The notes under the pieces: generated by a model
What the model saw: the letters and a program-made list of their open reading frames with translations, nothing else
What the model was told of the DNA's origin: nothing
Database searches by the model: none
Program-made: the position numbers and the translations under genes
In this document: positions 1-8,782 of the stretch, piece after piece
How positions within the stretch are numbered: the stretch's first letter is position 1
Layout of the letters: the number at the start of each line of letters is the position of its first letter
Assembly (NCBI RefSeq): GCF_027474525.2
Contig: NZ_CP114882.2
Coordinates: 1,116,001-1,180,000 of the forward strand
Direction of reading: 5' to 3'
Origin: Flavobacterium lacustre
GTDB taxonomy: Bacteria > Bacteroidota > Bacteroidia > Flavobacteriales > Flavobacteriaceae
Length of the DNA stretch: 64,000 nucleotides

Positions 1-45
1 TTGTTTTTTAAAACTTTGACAAATATATTCAAGATGTTTTGTGAT

Positions 46-705
46 TTAATCAATAACCATTTCTGGAATTTCACCATCAATAATTAATTTCGCTTCGGTG
101 GAAGCGATAATGTGTTCTACAGAAACGCCTGGTGCGCGTTCTAAGAGTTTAAAGCCTTTTGGAGTAATTTCCATAACGGCTAATTCGGTGACTACTTTTT
201 TTACGCAGCCAACGCCAGTCAATGGCAAAGTACATTTTTTAAGAATTTTACTTTCTCCGGCTTTGTTGACATGCATCATGGCCACGATAATATTCTCGGC
301 AGAAGCGACTAAATCCATTGCACCGCCCATTCCTTTGACCATTTTTCCGGGGATTTTCCAGTTGGCAATATCGCCGTTTTCGGCAACTTCCATCGCACCA
401 AGAATCGTCAAATCGACATGTTGCCCGCGAATCATCCCGAAACTTAAAGCAGAATCAAAAAAAGAAGCGCCGGGTAAAGTGGTAATAGTTTGTTTTCCGG
501 CATTGATTAAATCTGCATCTTCTTCGCCTTCAAACGGGAAAGGTCCCATACCGAGAACGCCGTTTTCACTTTGAAATTCTACATCAATTCCTTTTGGAAT
601 ATAATTAGCAACTAAAGTTGGAATTCCGATGCCTAGGTTTACAAAAAAACCATCTTTCAATTCCTGAGCAATGCGTTTCGCTATTCCTATTTTATCCAAT
701 GCCAT
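46..705 (-). CDS. scoB: 3-oxoacid CoA-transferase subunit B
   Basis: The 219-residue protein is the B (beta) subunit of a two-subunit CoA-transferase. It moves CoA between succinyl-CoA or acetyl-CoA and a 3-oxoacid such as acetoacetate, a cytosolic step in ketone-body or branched-chain acid use. The family signature SENGVLG lies at residues 46-52, and its glutamate (E47) is the residue that forms the glutamyl-CoA intermediate in this family. Length is normal and the frame is intact. It follows scoA with a 2-nt gap on the same strand, as expected for a co-translated heterodimer. Substrate (succinyl versus acetyl donor) cannot be settled from the sequence. Confidence 0.93.
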   Translation of the reverse strand: MALDKIGIAKRIAQELKDGFFVNLGIGIPTLVANYIPKGIDVEFQSENGVLGMGPFPFEGEEDADLINAGKQTITTLPGASFFDSALSFGMIRGQHVDLTILGAMEVAENGDIANWKIPGKMVKGMGGAMDLVASAENIIVAMMHVNKAGESKILKKCTLPLTGVGCVKKVVTELAVMEITPKGFKLLERAPGVSVEHIIASTEAKLIIDGEIPEMVID

Positions 706-707
706 AA

Positions 708-1409
708 TTAGTCTTTTTTTCTGGTTGTGCGTTGTTCAATTCTCTTTTCGTATTGCTCTCCTTGAAAAATGCGTTGCACGAATATTCCGGGAATATGAAT
801 TTGGTTGGGGTCGAGTGTTCCGGCTTCTACCAATTCTTCGACTTCGGCGATGGTGATTTTTGCAGCGCCAGCCATACAAGGATTGAAATTTCTAGCAGTT
901 CCTTTGAAGATGAGGTTTCCTGCTGTATCGCCTTTCCAGGCTTTTATGATGGCAAAATCAGCGTTGAAAGCCAATTCCATAATATGCATTTTACCGTTGA
1001 ATTCACGAGCTTCTTTTCCTTCGGCGACTTCGGTTCCGTAGCCTGCCGGGGTAAAAAAAGCGGGAATTCCGGCTTGTGCTGCCCGACATCTTTCTGCCAA
1101 AGTTCCTTGCGGAATCAAGTCTACTTCGAGTTCTCCGGAAAGCATTTGGCGTTCGAATTCGGCATTTTCTCCTACATAGGAAGAAATCATTTTTTTGATT
1201 TGTTTTTTTTGCAAAAGCAATCCGAGACCAAAATTATCGACACCGGCATTGTTGGAAATACAGGTAAGATTGTTGGTTTCTTTTTTGACAAGTTCGGCAA
1301 TGGAGTTTTCCGGAATACCGCACAATCCAAAACCACCGAGCATTAGTGTCATTCCGTTTTCGATTCCTTGAAGGGCTTCTTGAACTGTATTTACTTTTTT
1401 ATTAATCAT
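708..1409 (-). CDS. scoA: 3-oxoacid CoA-transferase subunit A
   Basis: This is the alpha subunit partner of scoB and supplies the CoA-binding half of the heterodimer. The [10 protein letters not shown] glycine-rich motif (residues 25-34) is typical of the family. I chose the ATG at 1409, giving 233 residues, because the upstream in-frame extension to 1451 ([14 protein letters not shown]) is not family-like and the conserved protein begins at MINKKVN. A copy of the dispersed intergenic repeat (1472-1550) lies just upstream. Subunit order A then B on the minus strand is usual. Confidence 0.92.
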   Translation of the reverse strand: MINKKVNTVQEALQGIENGMTLMLGGFGLCGIPENSIAELVKKETNNLTCISNNAGVDNFGLGLLLQKKQIKKMISSYVGENAEFERQMLSGELEVDLIPQGTLAERCRAAQAGIPAFFTPAGYGTEVAEGKEAREFNGKMHIMELAFNADFAIIKAWKGDTAGNLIFKGTARNFNPCMAGAAKITIAEVEELVEAGTLDPNQIHIPGIFVQRIFQGEQYEKRIEQRTTRKKD

Positions 1410-1471
1410 AAATGAGTCTCGTATTAGCGGATTATTGTACTGGATTTGCAATTCAATTAGGAATACTAATG

Positions 1472-1550
1472 CCTAGCCCTGATGGAAGCGACATCCTTTT
1501 ATGCCGGTTTTCGGCATGAAAGATATAGCGTACAGCGGGAAACAGCTCCT
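1472..1550 (-). repeat. Dispersed intergenic element, copy A
   Basis: One of three related elements of about 80 bp in this window (others at 13310-13389 and 61345-61420). On the plus strand it begins CCTAGCCCTGATGG and ends AGCGGGAAACAGCTCCT. A central hairpin has arms at 1501-1506 (ATGCCG) and 1512-1517 (CGGCAT) around a 5-nt loop. It lies between the end of the PBP1A gene and the start of scoA, both on minus. I orient it on minus because all three copies then read AGGAGCT...GGGCTA in the direction of their neighbours' transcription. Function is unknown. Confidence 0.8.
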
Positions 1551-1573
1551 GATTAATTGAATCTGTTTGACTT

Positions 1574-3886
1574 TTATAATTCGAATTCGTCTGTGCTTTG
1601 TTCTACTGCGGTAGAGTCTTGAACGACTTTTGGCGCGGTGTAACAATCTACTTTTATGGATAGATTTGCGGGTCTGTCGAATTGTCCTTTGGATACGTGA
1701 AGTGCCGGATCGGCATAACAAAGTTTCATGAAATAACCCCAAACTGGTAATGCGGCTGTGGCTCCTTGTCCGTAAGTGATGCTTTTGAAACGTGCGGAAC
1801 GGTCTTCGCAACCTACCCAAACTCCGGTCACCAGGTTAGGAACCATTCCCATGAACCAACCGTCGGATTGGTTTTGTGTGGTACCTGTTTTTCCTGCTAT
1901 AGGGTTTTTGAACTGGTACGGATATCCTGTCCAGCGATTGTCTCCGTTTCCTCCGCCTGTTGTGCGCAAACGATCTCCTGATCCTCCTTCGGTTACGCCT
2001 TCTAATAATTTGATGACAGCAAAGGCGATGTCTTTGTTTAGAACATCATGAGATTCGGGTATGGGTTCGTAAATGATTACGCCACTTTTATCTTCAATTT
2101 TGGTCAAAAATTGTGGTTTGATGTATACGCCTTGATTGGCAAAAGTGCTGTAGGCTGCAACCATATCATGTACGGTAATTTCAACAGCTCCTAATGCAAT
2201 TGAGGGTTGGTTTACAATTTCAGATTGAACGCCTAATTTGTGTGTTAAGTCAATTACTGCTTCAGGTCCTACTTTGTCAATTAATTTGGCCGAAATAGTA
2301 TTGATGGAGTTGGCTAATGCTTTTTTCAAAGTCACCATTCCTCTGTATCTGTTGTCGGAGTTTCTTGGTTCCCAATCCTCGGTAACATGGTGTTCGCCTT
2401 TGCGAATCATGAATGGAGAATCGACGATAGAATCACAAGGAGACATGTTCAGTTGTTCGATGGCGGTTGCATAAACAAACGGTTTGAAAGTGGAACCTAC
2501 TTGTCTGGCTCCTTGTCCTACGTGATCGTATTGAAAATATTTGTAATTGATACCGCCAACCCATGCTTTTATGCTTCCTGTTTGCGGTTCCATGGCCATA
2601 AGACCGGATTGTAAAAAGTGTTTGTAATACCGAATAGAATCCAGAGGTGTCATGATGGTATCTCTTTCTCCTTTCCAGGTGAAAACCTTCATTTTTGTCT
2701 TTACTTTGAATGAGGCTATAATTTCTTCTTCACTTTTATCCATTGATTCCATGATGTTCCAACGTGTGGATGATTTCATGGCTTGGTTCATGATTCGTTG
2801 CGTTTCGGCTTGTGATATGTTGACAAATGGTGCGTTTTTATTGTCCTTAGACTGTTCAAAAAACTCTTCTTGAAGGTTTGCCATGTGTGCTTCAACTGCT
2901 TCCTCGGCATGCAATTGCATTCTGGAATCGATGGTGGTGTAAATTTTTAAACCGTCTTTGTAAATGTCATAATCAGACCCGTCCGGTTTTTTGTTTTCTT
3001 CTACCCATTTTTTCATGTAATCACGCAAATATTCTCTAAAATAAGTGGCCGTTCCATCTTTATGACTTTCTAATTTGAAGTTCAGTTTGATAGGTAAACT
3101 TTGTAATCTTACTTTTTGATCTTTGGTAATGATGCCTGCTTTTTCCATTTGTAAAAGCACTACATTTCTTCGATTGGTAACGCCTTCCGGGTTTCGTACT
3201 GGATTGTATAAACCGGAATTTTTGAACATTCCCACCAAAATTGCAGATTCATCAATGGTTAAATCCTTTGGTTCTTTTGAAAAATAAGTTTTTGCAGCAG
3301 AACTAACGCCAACTGAGTTATTCCCAAAATCATATACATTACAATACATGGCTATGATTTCGTTTTTGGTATATTGTCTTTCTAATCGAATGGCTATAAT
3401 CCATTCTTTGGCTTTTTGTACAATTCTAAAAGGCAAAAATTTAGACCCTTCTCCGTGAAATAATTGTTTGGCTAATTGTTGGGTTAGTGTACTTGCTCCG
3501 CCACTGGTTCCAAAACTCAAAATAGCTCTCATTGTTCCTCTTCCGTCAATTCCTGAATGTTCGTAAAAACGAGCATCCTCGGTGGCTACCAATGCTTGTA
3601 CCAGATTTTTAGGCAAATCGGAATACTTTAATTGAGACCTGTTTTTTTCGAAATATTTTCCTATTACAACGCCATCAGCCGAAATGATTTCTGTAGCTAA
3701 ATTGGAATCCGGATTTTCTAAGTCTTCAAAAGAAGGCATTGAACCAAAAAGTCCCCATGAAGCAAACAAGAAAAATAATGCAAGGCCTCCCATACTATAC
3801 AAGAAAACTTTCCAAAATTTCTTTGAATAATATTGAATGTCTTTTTCGGAATTATTGATTTGATTGTTATTTTTTCTAATAGCCAT
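1574..3886 (-). CDS. Penicillin-binding protein 1A (bifunctional transglycosylase/transpeptidase)
   Basis: The 770-residue class A PBP polymerises and cross-links peptidoglycan at the outer face of the inner membrane. A single N-terminal membrane anchor spans about residues 27-47. The GT51 glycosyltransferase motif with its catalytic glutamate is EDARFYEHSG (from E103). The transpeptidase has STFK (nucleophile S465), SIN (S527-N529) and KTGT (K666). All catalytic residues are present and the length is normal. The gene starts 10 nt downstream of gldH, so it is likely read with ricT and gldH, a grouping that links wall synthesis with an envelope lipoprotein. Confidence 0.95.
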   Translation of the reverse strand: MAIRKNNNQINNSEKDIQYYSKKFWKVFLYSMGGLALFFLFASWGLFGSMPSFEDLENPDSNLATEIISADGVVIGKYFEKNRSQLKYSDLPKNLVQALVATEDARFYEHSGIDGRGTMRAILSFGTSGGASTLTQQLAKQLFHGEGSKFLPFRIVQKAKEWIIAIRLERQYTKNEIIAMYCNVYDFGNNSVGVSSAAKTYFSKEPKDLTIDESAILVGMFKNSGLYNPVRNPEGVTNRRNVVLLQMEKAGIITKDQKVRLQSLPIKLNFKLESHKDGTATYFREYLRDYMKKWVEENKKPDGSDYDIYKDGLKIYTTIDSRMQLHAEEAVEAHMANLQEEFFEQSKDNKNAPFVNISQAETQRIMNQAMKSSTRWNIMESMDKSEEEIIASFKVKTKMKVFTWKGERDTIMTPLDSIRYYKHFLQSGLMAMEPQTGSIKAWVGGINYKYFQYDHVGQGARQVGSTFKPFVYATAIEQLNMSPCDSIVDSPFMIRKGEHHVTEDWEPRNSDNRYRGMVTLKKALANSINTISAKLIDKVGPEAVIDLTHKLGVQSEIVNQPSIALGAVEITVHDMVAAYSTFANQGVYIKPQFLTKIEDKSGVIIYEPIPESHDVLNKDIAFAVIKLLEGVTEGGSGDRLRTTGGGNGDNRWTGYPYQFKNPIAGKTGTTQNQSDGWFMGMVPNLVTGVWVGCEDRSARFKSITYGQGATAALPVWGYFMKLCYADPALHVSKGQFDRPANLSIKVDCYTAPKVVQDSTAVEQSTDEFEL

Positions 3887-3896
3887 AATACAATTT

Positions 3897-4376
3897 CTAT
3901 TCTTTTTTTTCTATTCTAAAACCCACATCTGTAATGCCTTCCAGAAGTTCTACTCCAGGAACTTTTCCGGTTTCCCGAACGGCTTGTTTTATAAAAACTT
4001 TGTACTTCCCTCTGAATCGTACATTCTCCTTGTAGTACAATTTACTTTCTTTAATATCTGTAAATCCGTCTCCAAGTAAGGAACCGTCAGGATTTGCCAT
4101 TTGGTATTCTAAAGTATCTACTTTTGTAAAACCATTTTGCATTTCCATACCCACAATGAGAAAGATATTATTAAACGGATAATTGTTGTTGTCTCTCAAA
4201 GTTACAAATAAATTATATCGTTTTGTACTGTCTAATTCCGGTAAATTGAAACTTACAATACTGTCTTTATGCCAAGCACTTCCAACGGATTTGTATTCGT
4301 CAAAAACTCTTTTTTTATCACACGAAAAAAGAAGTGTTGTGACCAAAAGCAGTATTGCACTATTTTTTATCCACAT
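3897..4376 (-). CDS. gldH: Gliding motility lipoprotein GldH
   Basis: The 159-residue protein has a lipoprotein signal peptide ending in the lipobox LFSC (Cys about residue 19), so it should be lipid-anchored in the envelope. The body (RVFDEYKSV near the N-terminus, VGFRIEKKE at the end) matches what I recall of GldH, a lipoprotein needed for gliding in Flavobacterium johnsoniae. Its start overlaps the end of ricT by 17 nt and the PBP1A gene follows at 10 nt. GldH's molecular role is not established; presence here fits a gliding, T9SS-bearing bacterium. Confidence 0.9.
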   Translation of the reverse strand: MWIKNSAILLLVTTLLFSCDKKRVFDEYKSVGSAWHKDSIVSFNLPELDSTKRYNLFVTLRDNNNYPFNNIFLIVGMEMQNGFTKVDTLEYQMANPDGSLLGDGFTDIKESKLYYKENVRFRGKYKVFIKQAVRETGKVPGVELLEGITDVGFRIEKKE

Positions 4377-5664
4377 TTTTAGTAATAATTATAGGTTTTC
4401 TTGGTTCTGCAGGGGTTTTATCATTTGCAGGATTTGGACGTCTGTTATTTCTGTTGTTGTTTCCTGCAGGTTTGTTGTTATTGTTGTTTGAATTTGCCGG
4501 TTTGTTAGCATTGGCAACAATTGCATTTTCACCAGATGGTTTGCGTTTTTTATTTGGTTTTTTCTTCGCTTTTGGTTGGTCAAATCGAGTTAAACTTTCC
4601 TGCCCCATGGCATTATTAAAGTTTTTCTCCGGTTCGATGACAATTTCTATCGCATAATCTTCAAGTGCTGAAACTTTATTTTTTAATTTGTTTTCTGCAA
4701 CAATTTCTTTGACTTGGTCGATTTTTAACACATGCCAATTGGCAAAATTATTAGTATATGCAAACCACATTAATCCTTTGAAAATATCTTGCTTTTGGCA
4801 AATGGCATCTCCTTTTTCAGTCACTAATTTAGTGTCAAAATCCGGAAAATCTTTCAAAGCATCCATGTAAGTGTCTAACTCATAGTTCAAACAACATTTT
4901 AATTTTCCGCATTGTCCCGCCAGTTTTTGAGGATTCAAAGACAATTGTTGGTAACGCGCTGCAGAAGTATTTACGCTTCTAAAATCCGTTAGCCAAGTAG
5001 AACAGCATAATTCTCTTCCGCAAGAACCAATTCCGCCCAAACGAGCCGCTTCCTGACGAAAACCGACTTGCTTCATTTCTACGCGAGTACTGAATTCTTT
5101 AGCAAAATCTTTAATTAATAATCTAAAATCGACTCTGTCATTTGCCGTATAATAAAACGTAGCTTTAGATCCGTCACCTTGAAATTCAATATCAGAAATT
5201 TTCATTTCCAGTTTTTGGGCAATCGCTAATTCTCGTGCGCGAACTTTCATCGGTTCTTCTTTATCACGGGCTACTGACCAAATATCGATGTCTTTTTGAG
5301 ATGCTTTTCGGTATATTTTTGGAACATCATTACTATTCGGATTGACTCCTTTTTTCTTCATTTGGATGCGAACTAATTCACCTGTCAAAGTAACAATTCC
5401 AATGTCGTGTCCTGGTGAAGCTACTGTGGCTACTATGTCTCCAATGCTTAAAGTCAGCTTTTCGGTATTGCGGTAAAACTCTTTTCTTCCGTTTTTAAAA
5501 CGAACTTCCACACAGTCAAATGCAGCTTCCCCATTAGGTAAACTCATATTCGAAAGCCAGTCGAAAACCGTTAATTTGTTGCAGCTGTCGGTGCCGCAAG
5601 TCCCATTATTTTTACAACCCTTAGGTGAACCACCATCCGAAGTTGAACAACTTGTACATGCCAT
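4360..5664 (-). CDS. ricT: RicT/PSP1-family iron-sulfur protein
   Basis: The 434-residue protein has a PSP1 domain with the cysteine pattern CGRELCCSTW and, about 30 residues on, CGKLKCCLNYE, the family hallmark. In Bacillus, RicT (YaaT) belongs to the Fe-S Ric complex that affects RNase Y; in Bacteroidetes its role is unknown. An N-terminal Cys-rich patch (MACTSCSTSDGG) and an Asn/Pro/Lys-rich C-terminal tail of about 70 residues lie outside the core. I chose ATG at 5664 because MACTSC is the conserved-looking start and the extension to 5694 overlaps the leader. The gene overlaps gldH by 17 nt. Confidence 0.85.
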   Translation of the reverse strand: MACTSCSTSDGGSPKGCKNNGTCGTDSCNKLTVFDWLSNMSLPNGEAAFDCVEVRFKNGRKEFYRNTEKLTLSIGDIVATVASPGHDIGIVTLTGELVRIQMKKKGVNPNSNDVPKIYRKASQKDIDIWSVARDKEEPMKVRARELAIAQKLEMKISDIEFQGDGSKATFYYTANDRVDFRLLIKDFAKEFSTRVEMKQVGFRQEAARLGGIGSCGRELCCSTWLTDFRSVNTSAARYQQLSLNPQKLAGQCGKLKCCLNYELDTYMDALKDFPDFDTKLVTEKGDAICQKQDIFKGLMWFAYTNNFANWHVLKIDQVKEIVAENKLKNKVSALEDYAIEIVIEPEKNFNNAMGQESLTRFDQPKAKKKPNKKRKPSGENAIVANANKPANSNNNNNKPAGNNNRNNRRPNPANDKTPAEPRKPIIITKNVDKK

Positions 5665-5720
5665 AATTTTATATGTAGTGTTGCATAAAAGCAACTTAAG
5701 TTCTTAAAACGATTAATGTG

Positions 5721-5752
5721 TAAAGATAGTATTTTTTAGTTTTAAGTTACAA
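5721..5752 (-). promoter_or_regulatory. Putative promoter for ricT-gldH-PBP1A
   Basis: Read on the minus strand, TTG (5750-5752) is followed after 21 nt by TATCTTTA (5721-5728), a near match to the Bacteroidetes -7 box TAnnTTTG. It lies about 57 nt upstream of the ricT start. The last base of the box deviates from consensus. Confidence 0.45.
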
Positions 5753-5851
5753 CCGTTCAAAAAGCCAATAAATCATAAATTTATACTAAAAAAAACCCAT
5801 TACAATTGAAGCTGTAACGAGTTGAATTTAAGTCTCTTTTTAATAAAAAAT

Positions 5852-6082
5852 TCAGGTTTCTTTCACCGAAATTATTTTCACCGGACAGGCTTTTACGGCT
5901 AATTCACAACTTTCAACAATACTATGATCGTGTGATTTTAAGGTAAAAAAACCTTTGGCATTTTGGGAATGAATCAAAACTGATTTTCCGTCTTTCTTGG
6001 ACATTTGAAACTGAACCGGAGCCATTTCGACGCAATAATTACAGCCAATGCATTTGTCTCTTTGTAACGTAACAATAACCAT
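5852..6082 (-). CDS. Small ferredoxin-like 4Fe-4S protein
   Basis: The 76-residue protein has one clear cluster motif, CIGCNYC (residues 11-17), with a distal cysteine pair of the form CELAVKACP near residues 59-67, so it most likely binds a single [4Fe-4S] cluster like mono-cluster ferredoxins. It is an electron carrier by family; the partner is unknown. Its ATG overlaps the stop of the upstream trhP gene as TAATG (1-nt overlap), which suggests translational coupling. Because TrhP-family U32 proteins carry their own Fe-S cluster, a supporting redox role is a reasonable inference. Confidence 0.88.
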   Translation of the reverse strand: MVIVTLQRDKCIGCNYCVEMAPVQFQMSKKDGKSVLIHSQNAKGFFTLKSHDHSIVESCELAVKACPVKIISVKET

Positions 6083-7323
6083 TAGGCTTCCACAATTTTA
6101 TATAATTTGTCCGACATTCGGATTCTGAAAGGTAATTTTAAAGTACAATCATCGCCTTTGGTAGCTTTCTTGGCTGCTACATCATTGACATACATTTCCT
6201 CGATAATCATTTCTTGCGCGCCAGTACTTGGTCCTGTTACCAAAATTTTATCGCCAAGTTTGATGTCGTAAGCTTCAATTTTGAATTGACCAATAGTTGC
6301 TTTCGGAAAATAATGAGTGCCTTTACCTACATAGACTTTTTTCTGTGTAGCCATTGAGCCGGAAACATCACTCCATTCGCCTAATTCCTGACCCAGATAA
6401 TAACTAGACCAAAAACCACGATTGTAAACTGTATTTAAAGCTTCCATCCAAAGTCCCACTTTTTCTTTCGAAAAGCTTCCGTCATAATAACTGTCAATAG
6501 CTTCACGATAGGTTTTGATGACTGTGGCAACGTATTCCGGAGCACGACCGCGACCTTCGATTTTCAAGACTTGAATGCCAGAATCAATTACTTGGTCTAG
6601 AAAGTCTAAAGTGCATAAATCCTTTGGCGACATTAAATACTCATTGTCAACTTCGATTTCAAAGCCAGTTTCTTGGTCAATAACGGTATATTTTTTTCGG
6701 CAATTTTGTTTGCAAGCACCACGATTTGCAGAAGAATTATTGGAGTGTAAACTCAAATAACATTTTCCTGAAACGGCCATACATAATGCACCGTGTCCAA
6801 AAATTTCTATTTCTACTAAATTTCCGTTTGGGCCTTTAATTTGCTCTTTTTCGATTTGTTCCGTGATTTTTTTTACTTGACGTAAACTCAATTCACGGCT
6901 CAAAACCATCGTATCAGCAAATAAACTATAGAATTTTATGGTTTCAATGTTCGTAACATTCAACTGAGTCGAAATGTGAACTTCCATCCCAATACTTCTT
7001 GCCATAGCAATAACCGCTTGATCCGAAGCAATAACCGCAGTAATATTTGCTTCTTTGGCTTTGTTCAATAATGTTTTTACAACCGATAAATCATGGTCGT
7101 AAATAATCGTATTTAAGGTTAGGTAGCTTCGCACATTTTTAGCTTCGCACCGTTTTGCAATTTCAGGCAAATCATCCATAGTAAAATTTACGGTAGCACG
7201 AGCGCGCATGTTTAATTGCTCTACGCCAAAGTAAACAGAATCAGCGCCATTATCTAACCCAGCTTGCAAAGACTCAAAGTTCCCAGCGGGAGCCATAAGT
7301 TCAATTTTGTTCGTCAATGTCAT
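6082..7323 (-). CDS. trhP: Peptidase U32 family protein, probable tRNA 5-hydroxyuridine synthase TrhP
   Basis: The 413-residue protein has the U32 core (MAPAGNFESLQAGLD at the N-terminus) and the four-cysteine set C181, C188, C204 and C208, which in this family binds an Fe-S cluster. A C-terminal beta-barrel-like domain spans residues 331-411. TrhP of E. coli and B. subtilis makes 5-hydroxyuridine at tRNA position 34 in a prephenate-dependent, oxygen-independent way; other U32 members act on 23S rRNA (RlhA) or in ubiquinone synthesis. The neighbouring trhO makes TrhP the best reading. The C-terminal domain matches that of TrhO. Confidence 0.82.
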   Translation of the reverse strand: MTLTNKIELMAPAGNFESLQAGLDNGADSVYFGVEQLNMRARATVNFTMDDLPEIAKRCEAKNVRSYLTLNTIIYDHDLSVVKTLLNKAKEANITAVIASDQAVIAMARSIGMEVHISTQLNVTNIETIKFYSLFADTMVLSRELSLRQVKKITEQIEKEQIKGPNGNLVEIEIFGHGALCMAVSGKCYLSLHSNNSSANRGACKQNCRKKYTVIDQETGFEIEVDNEYLMSPKDLCTLDFLDQVIDSGIQVLKIEGRGRAPEYVATVIKTYREAIDSYYDGSFSKEKVGLWMEALNTVYNRGFWSSYYLGQELGEWSDVSGSMATQKKVYVGKGTHYFPKATIGQFKIEAYDIKLGDKILVTGPSTGAQEMIIEEMYVNDVAAKKATKGDDCTLKLPFRIRMSDKLYKIVEA

Positions 7324-7329
7324 GATAAA

Positions 7330-8688
7330 TTAGTTTGTAATTTTATATAATTTATCTGATAATCGGATGCGGAAAGGCAAAGTAAAAGTTACTTTATCGC
7401 CCATTTTTGCTTGAGCTCCTTCGGTTCCGTTGACTAACATTTTTTCTAAAACTAATTCTTGATTTCCAGTTGTTGGTCCTGAAATCAATATTTTATCACC
7501 AAGGTTTAATTCTTGGTTTTCGATAGTAAACAGCGCTACTTGTGCTTTTGCATAATAGTGTTCTGCTTTACCAAGCAATACTTTTTTTACTTTTATTTTT
7601 TGGCGAATAGCTGTTGGTTTTTCGGCTAAAGCCAATGATTTATCGGATAGTTCCCCAGAATGTTTGAAGGCCAATTTATCTGATTTTCCTTTGCGAAAGA
7701 CTTTATTTCCTACCTGAATTCCTCTTCGTAATTTTACTTGTTCTACGAGAGGCAAGTGTATAATGTCTAAACATTCGGTAGAGCAGCAGTTTTCCATCGC
7801 TGCTTTACAATCGTCACATTGGATGAATAATAAATGGCAACCGTCGTTTTCACAATTAGTATGATTGTCGCAAGGTTTTCCGCATTGATGACATTGCGAA
7901 ACAATATCGTCGGTAATTCTTTCGCCTAGACGATGGTCAAAAACAAAGTTCTTCCCTATGAATTTACTTTCTAGATTTTCTTCTTTGATTTGTTTGGCAT
8001 AATTAATAATTCCGCCTTCTAATTGGAACACATTTTTAAAACCTTGATGTTTGAAATACGCAGAAGCTTTTTCGCAACGAATTCCCCCGGTGCAATACAT
8101 CACTAAGTTTTTATCTTCTTTGAAATCTTTCAATTGTTCGTTGATGATTGGTAAAGATTCACGGAAAGTTTCCACGTCAGGCGTAATTGCTCCTTTGAAA
8201 TGACCAATTTCACTCTCGTAATGATTTCTAAAATCAACTACAATCGTATTTGGATTGTCCAGAATTTCATTGAATTCTTGCGCTTTTAAATGCACACCAA
8301 TATTAGTAACATCAAAAGTTTCGTCATTCAATCCATCGGCTACAATTTTATCACGAACTTTTACAGTCAGTTTTAAAAACGAATGGTCATCATGTTCCAC
8401 AGCCACATTCAAACGAATGTTTTTCATGAAATCATATGCTTCTAAAGTTTCGCGGAAAGCTTCAAAATTTTCTGCAGGAACACTCATCTGAGCATTAATT
8501 CCTTCTTTGGCAACATAGGTTCGGCCAAGAGCGTCGAGCTTGTTCCATTCGATAAATAAATCGTCGCGAAATTTTTTAGGATCTTGAATTTTGGCATACG
8601 CATAGAAAGACAACGTGAGGCGTTGTTTACCGGCCTGATCAATCAGTTCAGCTCTTTCTTCTGCGCTTAAGGTGTTATACAGTTGCAT
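7330..8688 (-). CDS. trhO: Rhodanese-family tRNA uridine hydroxylase TrhO with extra C-terminal U32-type domain
   Basis: The 452-residue protein has an N-terminal acylphosphatase-like region, a rhodanese domain with active-site loop CTGGIRC (C199 to C205), and a Cys-rich block (about residues 266-306, CHQCGKPCDNHTNC first) as in E. coli TrhO/YceA. TrhO performs oxygen-dependent hydroxylation of tRNA uridine 34. Residues 371-450 form an added domain about 42/80 identical, without gaps, to the C-terminus of the adjacent TrhP. E. coli TrhO is about 100 residues shorter. I chose ATG 8688 (MQLYNTLSAEE) over the upstream start at 8748, whose extension is not family-like. Confidence 0.88.
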   Translation of the reverse strand: MQLYNTLSAEERAELIDQAGKQRLTLSFYAYAKIQDPKKFRDDLFIEWNKLDALGRTYVAKEGINAQMSVPAENFEAFRETLEAYDFMKNIRLNVAVEHDDHSFLKLTVKVRDKIVADGLNDETFDVTNIGVHLKAQEFNEILDNPNTIVVDFRNHYESEIGHFKGAITPDVETFRESLPIINEQLKDFKEDKNLVMYCTGGIRCEKASAYFKHQGFKNVFQLEGGIINYAKQIKEENLESKFIGKNFVFDHRLGERITDDIVSQCHQCGKPCDNHTNCENDGCHLLFIQCDDCKAAMENCCSTECLDIIHLPLVEQVKLRRGIQVGNKVFRKGKSDKLAFKHSGELSDKSLALAEKPTAIRQKIKVKKVLLGKAEHYYAKAQVALFTIENQELNLGDKILISGPTTGNQELVLEKMLVNGTEGAQAKMGDKVTFTLPFRIRLSDKLYKITN

Positions 8689-8782
8689 GCTATAAACGTT
8701 TAAGTGAGAAAATATGTTGCGAGTTCTAAATGGAAGAATTCGGTGCAAATTTAGGATTTTACCGCAGATTAAAAAAAAATAA

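Noticed and set aside
98..574. Long plus-strand open frame of 158 codons over scoB
   Set aside because: It is the complement of the well-supported CoA-transferase B gene and has no recognisable protein features.
732..1346. 204-codon plus-strand open frame over scoA
   Set aside because: It is antisense to the CoA-transferase A gene; composition is Phe/Ser-rich as expected for a shadow frame.
1473..1820. 115-codon minus-strand frame near the PBP1A end, spanning repeat copy A
   Set aside because: It overlaps the end of the PBP1A gene in another frame and is Arg/Ser-rich without any family signature.
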